A stretch of DNA of 64,000 nt, from NCBI RefSeq assembly GCF_022170785.1, contig NZ_CP081870.1, forward strand, positions 1,166,001 to 1,230,000. The letters are read 5' to 3'. The notes under the pieces are model-generated. The model worked only from the letters and a program-made list of their open reading frames with translations, ran no database searches and was not told the DNA's origin. The position numbers and the translations under genes are program-made. Each line of letters opens with the position of its first letter. The first letter of the stretch is position 1. This document shows, piece after piece, positions 61,927-64,000 of the stretch. Origin of the DNA: Rossellomorea marisflavi. Lineage in GTDB: Bacteria > Bacillota > Bacilli > Bacillales > Bacillaceae_B.

Positions 61927-63540
61927 ATGAAAACATTAAAAGTCCAGTCACTTCAGGAAGGGATTTCCCGAAGCAAGTCCATGCTTGATACCCTTGATGG
62001 AGAAATCCAATCTCTTAAACAATCGATTACCGCCTTTTCTGGAATGGAGGAAGCACTGAAAGGAAAGGGTGGGAGTGCCATCCGCTCTTTTTATGACGAA
62101 TGCCACGTACCCCTTCTTGATTTTATTGTGAAGTTCAGCAGTGAATACAAGTCCACCCTCGAAAAGATCAAAAGTGAACTAAGCACCCTCGAACCAAGCT
62201 CAGACGGCTATATTCACCAACCCTTTCTCGATCAGGAACTCGAACAGAGCTTAGACCGCATCAAGCAGCATACAGAAAGCCTCGTTGCAGACGCCAACAG
62301 TACGATCAGCTCCATTTCTGATATCGTCTCCATCTCCAGCATCCAGGATTCTTCCTTCATTCAAGGCGTCCAAAGCGCCAAAACGGAATTGACTGAAACA
62401 GTCGACAAGCTGACTGAGTTCGACTCCAGCCAGTCGAAGGCACTCTCCACTGCTGAAGAAGACCTCGTCATGATGGAGAACTGGATCTCTGATATTGAGG
62501 GATTGATGCAAGATGGGAAAGTGAACGTGAATTTCCCGACCACCGTTTGGAAGGAGTATGCAGAGCTCAACCCATTAACGAATAAATTGAATGGAACGAC
62601 ACCTAATATAGAAGAACTCGAAATCAAAGACGATAAGGATAAAACCGGTGATGTAAACGGAGGCGCGAGTTCCTTCCTGCTTACAGCGAAGAAGAACCTG
62701 GATCAATTCGATCAGCTGAAGTCCCGGGGAACCCTGTCGTTCACAAGTTTGAGGACCTTCTATGCGGCAAGAAAAAATGGTCTCAAGACGTATAAAGTAT
62801 GGGATCCTAAGAAAGGTCAATACGGCTACCGCATCACCGCTACGCCTCAGGCCCTTCGGAAGCTTGGCGTAGAGCCGGACTCCCGCGCGTTTAAGGAATT
62901 GATGCACGGGGTGCCGAAAGGTGGCAAAAAGCTTTCTCCAAAGCATCAGGAGATCGCTAAAAACAATACGGTCACCCTTAAATACGCGACACAAAAGAAA
63001 GGCCAGACAGGCTGGTCACCGGTAGGCGAGAAAGTCCTGGAGAAGAATCCGCATCTTAAGAATTGGAACAATAATGAGCTGTCTGCCAAAGACAAATTCA
63101 AGACCATCGGTAAAGCTACGGCAAAAGGTGTCAAAGACTCATATAAGGATATCGTCGACATCAAAGGCATTGCGAAACCCCTTCAAGAGAGCGGTCCTGT
63201 CAAAGGTGTATTAAAAAGCAGCTTGAAAGGCCTTGCGCCGATCTCTGCGGGACTGTCATTCTATGAAAACCACACAAATGCAAAAGCAGAAGGATTAACC
63301 GGTGCAGAAGCAACGAAGCGCGCAACAGTGGATACGGCCATTGACGTCGGGGTTTCAAGTGGTGTACAGACAGCCTTCACTGCAGCCGGTACGGCCCTTA
63401 TCCCGATTCCAGGTGTCGGTACCCTTGTCGGGATGGGCGCAGGAATCGCCGTGAATACCCTCTTGAACCATAAGTTCGGGAAAGATACGGACGGCAAAGG
63501 GAAATCCGCTATGGACGTAGTGAAAGGCTGGTTCAGATAG
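61927..63540 (+). CDS. LXG-domain type VII secreted toxin with hydrophobic glycine-rich C-terminus
   Basis: In this 537-residue protein residues 1-200 form the helical LXG targeting domain (ALKGKGGSAIRSFYDE). Residues 230-370 form a linker and accessory region (KTYKVWDPKKGQYGYRITAT). The last 110 residues hold a hydrophobic segment AAGTALIPIPGVGTLVGMGA flanked by charged helices, as in pore-forming effectors such as TspA. No nuclease motif is visible, so membrane damage is the likely mode (inference). Confidence 0.78.
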   Translation: MKTLKVQSLQEGISRSKSMLDTLDGEIQSLKQSITAFSGMEEALKGKGGSAIRSFYDECHVPLLDFIVKFSSEYKSTLEKIKSELSTLEPSSDGYIHQPFLDQELEQSLDRIKQHTESLVADANSTISSISDIVSISSIQDSSFIQGVQSAKTELTETVDKLTEFDSSQSKALSTAEEDLVMMENWISDIEGLMQDGKVNVNFPTTVWKEYAELNPLTNKLNGTTPNIEELEIKDDKDKTGDVNGGASSFLLTAKKNLDQFDQLKSRGTLSFTSLRTFYAARKNGLKTYKVWDPKKGQYGYRITATPQALRKLGVEPDSRAFKELMHGVPKGGKKLSPKHQEIAKNNTVTLKYATQKKGQTGWSPVGEKVLEKNPHLKNWNNNELSAKDKFKTIGKATAKGVKDSYKDIVDIKGIAKPLQESGPVKGVLKSSLKGLAPISAGLSFYENHTNAKAEGLTGAEATKRATVDTAIDVGVSSGVQTAFTAAGTALIPIPGVGTLVGMGAGIAVNTLLNHKFGKDTDGKGKSAMDVVKGWFR

Positions 63541-63577
63541 CCGACATGTCGTTCAGAACAAAAGGGGCGTACCGCTT

Positions 63578-64000
63578 ATGTTAAGAGACTTACCTGAAAG
63601 TCATTTTTATGTGTTGAAAGGGCCATTCGAGAGCGGGCGGCAAAGCCCTGCTTCCCTCACACCCAGCCTGATCGTTTCGGTGTTCATCAGTTGGCTCCTT
63701 TACTTTTTAACCTACACCCTGATGGGAGATTCCTCTGCTTTCCCGGCAATCGAACTGGTGAAGGGTGCGCACTTCTACATCACCATCCTGCTTTCCATCC
63801 TGTGCCTGATGGCAAGCATTCCTTCATTCTACAAAAAGTATCAGAAGGCACAATACGCCATTAGCATCTTCGCTATCCAATTTCTCTTCGGTATCTGTAT
63901 GTATCTGATATCCATGATGTTTATCGGAACACAACAAGGCGTGACCGAGGGGAATATGACGACGCTGCTTCTGCTGACTCTCGGGGTCGGGGTCCTCCTG
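63578..64000 (+). CDS. Multi-pass membrane protein, probable immunity protein, cut by the window edge
   Basis: The frame is open from ATG 63578 to the end (141 residues visible). It starts MLRDLPESHFYVLKGPFESG and has at least four membrane helices. AAAGGGGCG lies 9 bases upstream. Directly after an LXG toxin gene the expected product is the immunity protein, and a membrane protein would fit a pore-forming toxin. I do not recognise the family. Confidence 0.65.
   Translation, partial: MLRDLPESHFYVLKGPFESGRQSPASLTPSLIVSVFISWLLYFLTYTLMGDSSAFPAIELVKGAHFYITILLSILCLMASIPSFYKKYQKAQYAISIFAIQFLFGICMYLISMMFIGTQQGVTEGNMTTLLLLTLGVGVLL

Noticed and set aside
1-64000. CRISPR arrays, tRNA or rRNA genes, prophage
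   Set aside because: No regularly spaced repeats, no cloverleaf or rRNA-like stretch and no phage structural genes were seen; the three dispersed repeats are kilobases apart.

Overview
The window is chromosomal DNA from a moderately low-GC Firmicute of the family Bacillaceae. The evidence is the strong AGGAGG-type ribosome binding sites, GTG and TTG starts, and gene sets typical of Bacillus and relatives: yhaQ/yhaP, yxlEFG-like genes, a yoeC-like recombinase, the seven-gene Mrp antiporter, des, ywqI/LXG and pit/ykaA. A Rossellomorea- or Bacillus-like marine or soil species is my best guess, from overall feel rather than a marker gene. I see no rRNA, tRNA, CRISPR array, prophage or intact insertion sequence.

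Layout. 0-3 kb: end of an ABC ATPase, then a YhaQ/YhaP exporter. 3-15.5 kb: small metabolic and membrane genes (2H phosphoesterase, M3 oligopeptidase, hydrolase, a sigma-like/anti-sigma/DUF4179 fusion, acetyltransferases, NUDIX, DUF421, an ECF sigma factor with an NTF2-like tail, CPBP protease, MFS pump with an ArsR-type regulator). 15.6-18.7 kb: a tctCBA tricarboxylate uptake operon behind a consensus cre site. 18.8-31.3 kb: CDF transporter, RlmD-type methyltransferase, a decayed acetyltransferase, a YxlEFG-like ABC exporter with a divergent regulator, and several GNAT genes. 31.4-37 kb: htpX, selO, thiM-thiE, a minimal tyrosine recombinase and a UspA/KdpD-like protein. 37.2-43 kb: complete mrpABCDEFG. 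43-48 kb: a lipoprotein, nei, and a SAM riboswitch controlling mmuP-mmuM. 48-53.3 kb: an orphan duplicated c-subunit-like protein, a beta-lactamase-fold hydrolase, VOC and MBL proteins, an XRE pair and a methyltransferase. 53.4-55.1 kb: a cold-type fatty acid desaturase operon with a receiver-only DesR relative. 55.2-59.2 kb: a sucrose PTS/hydrolase regulon (scrR, scrA, scrB) with three identical operators. 59.3-61 kb: pit and its DUF47 partner. 61.1-64 kb: tatA, then a type VII (LXG) toxin operon that runs off the end.

The themes are ion and phosphate homeostasis (Mrp, CDF, Pit), membrane adaptation (des, htpX), sulfur and thiamin salvage (mmuPM, thiME), carbon uptake under catabolite control (tct, scr) and inter-bacterial competition (LXG).

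The least ordinary items are: a composite terminator-plus-palindrome repeat in three copies; a sigma-like domain fused to a membrane anti-sigma protein; an orphan two-hairpin c-subunit homologue lacking the second ion-binding Glu; a receiver-only DesR relative; an 18-codon leader ORF before a spermidine-acetyltransferase-like gene; and the LXG toxin with a glycine-rich membrane-type C-terminus.
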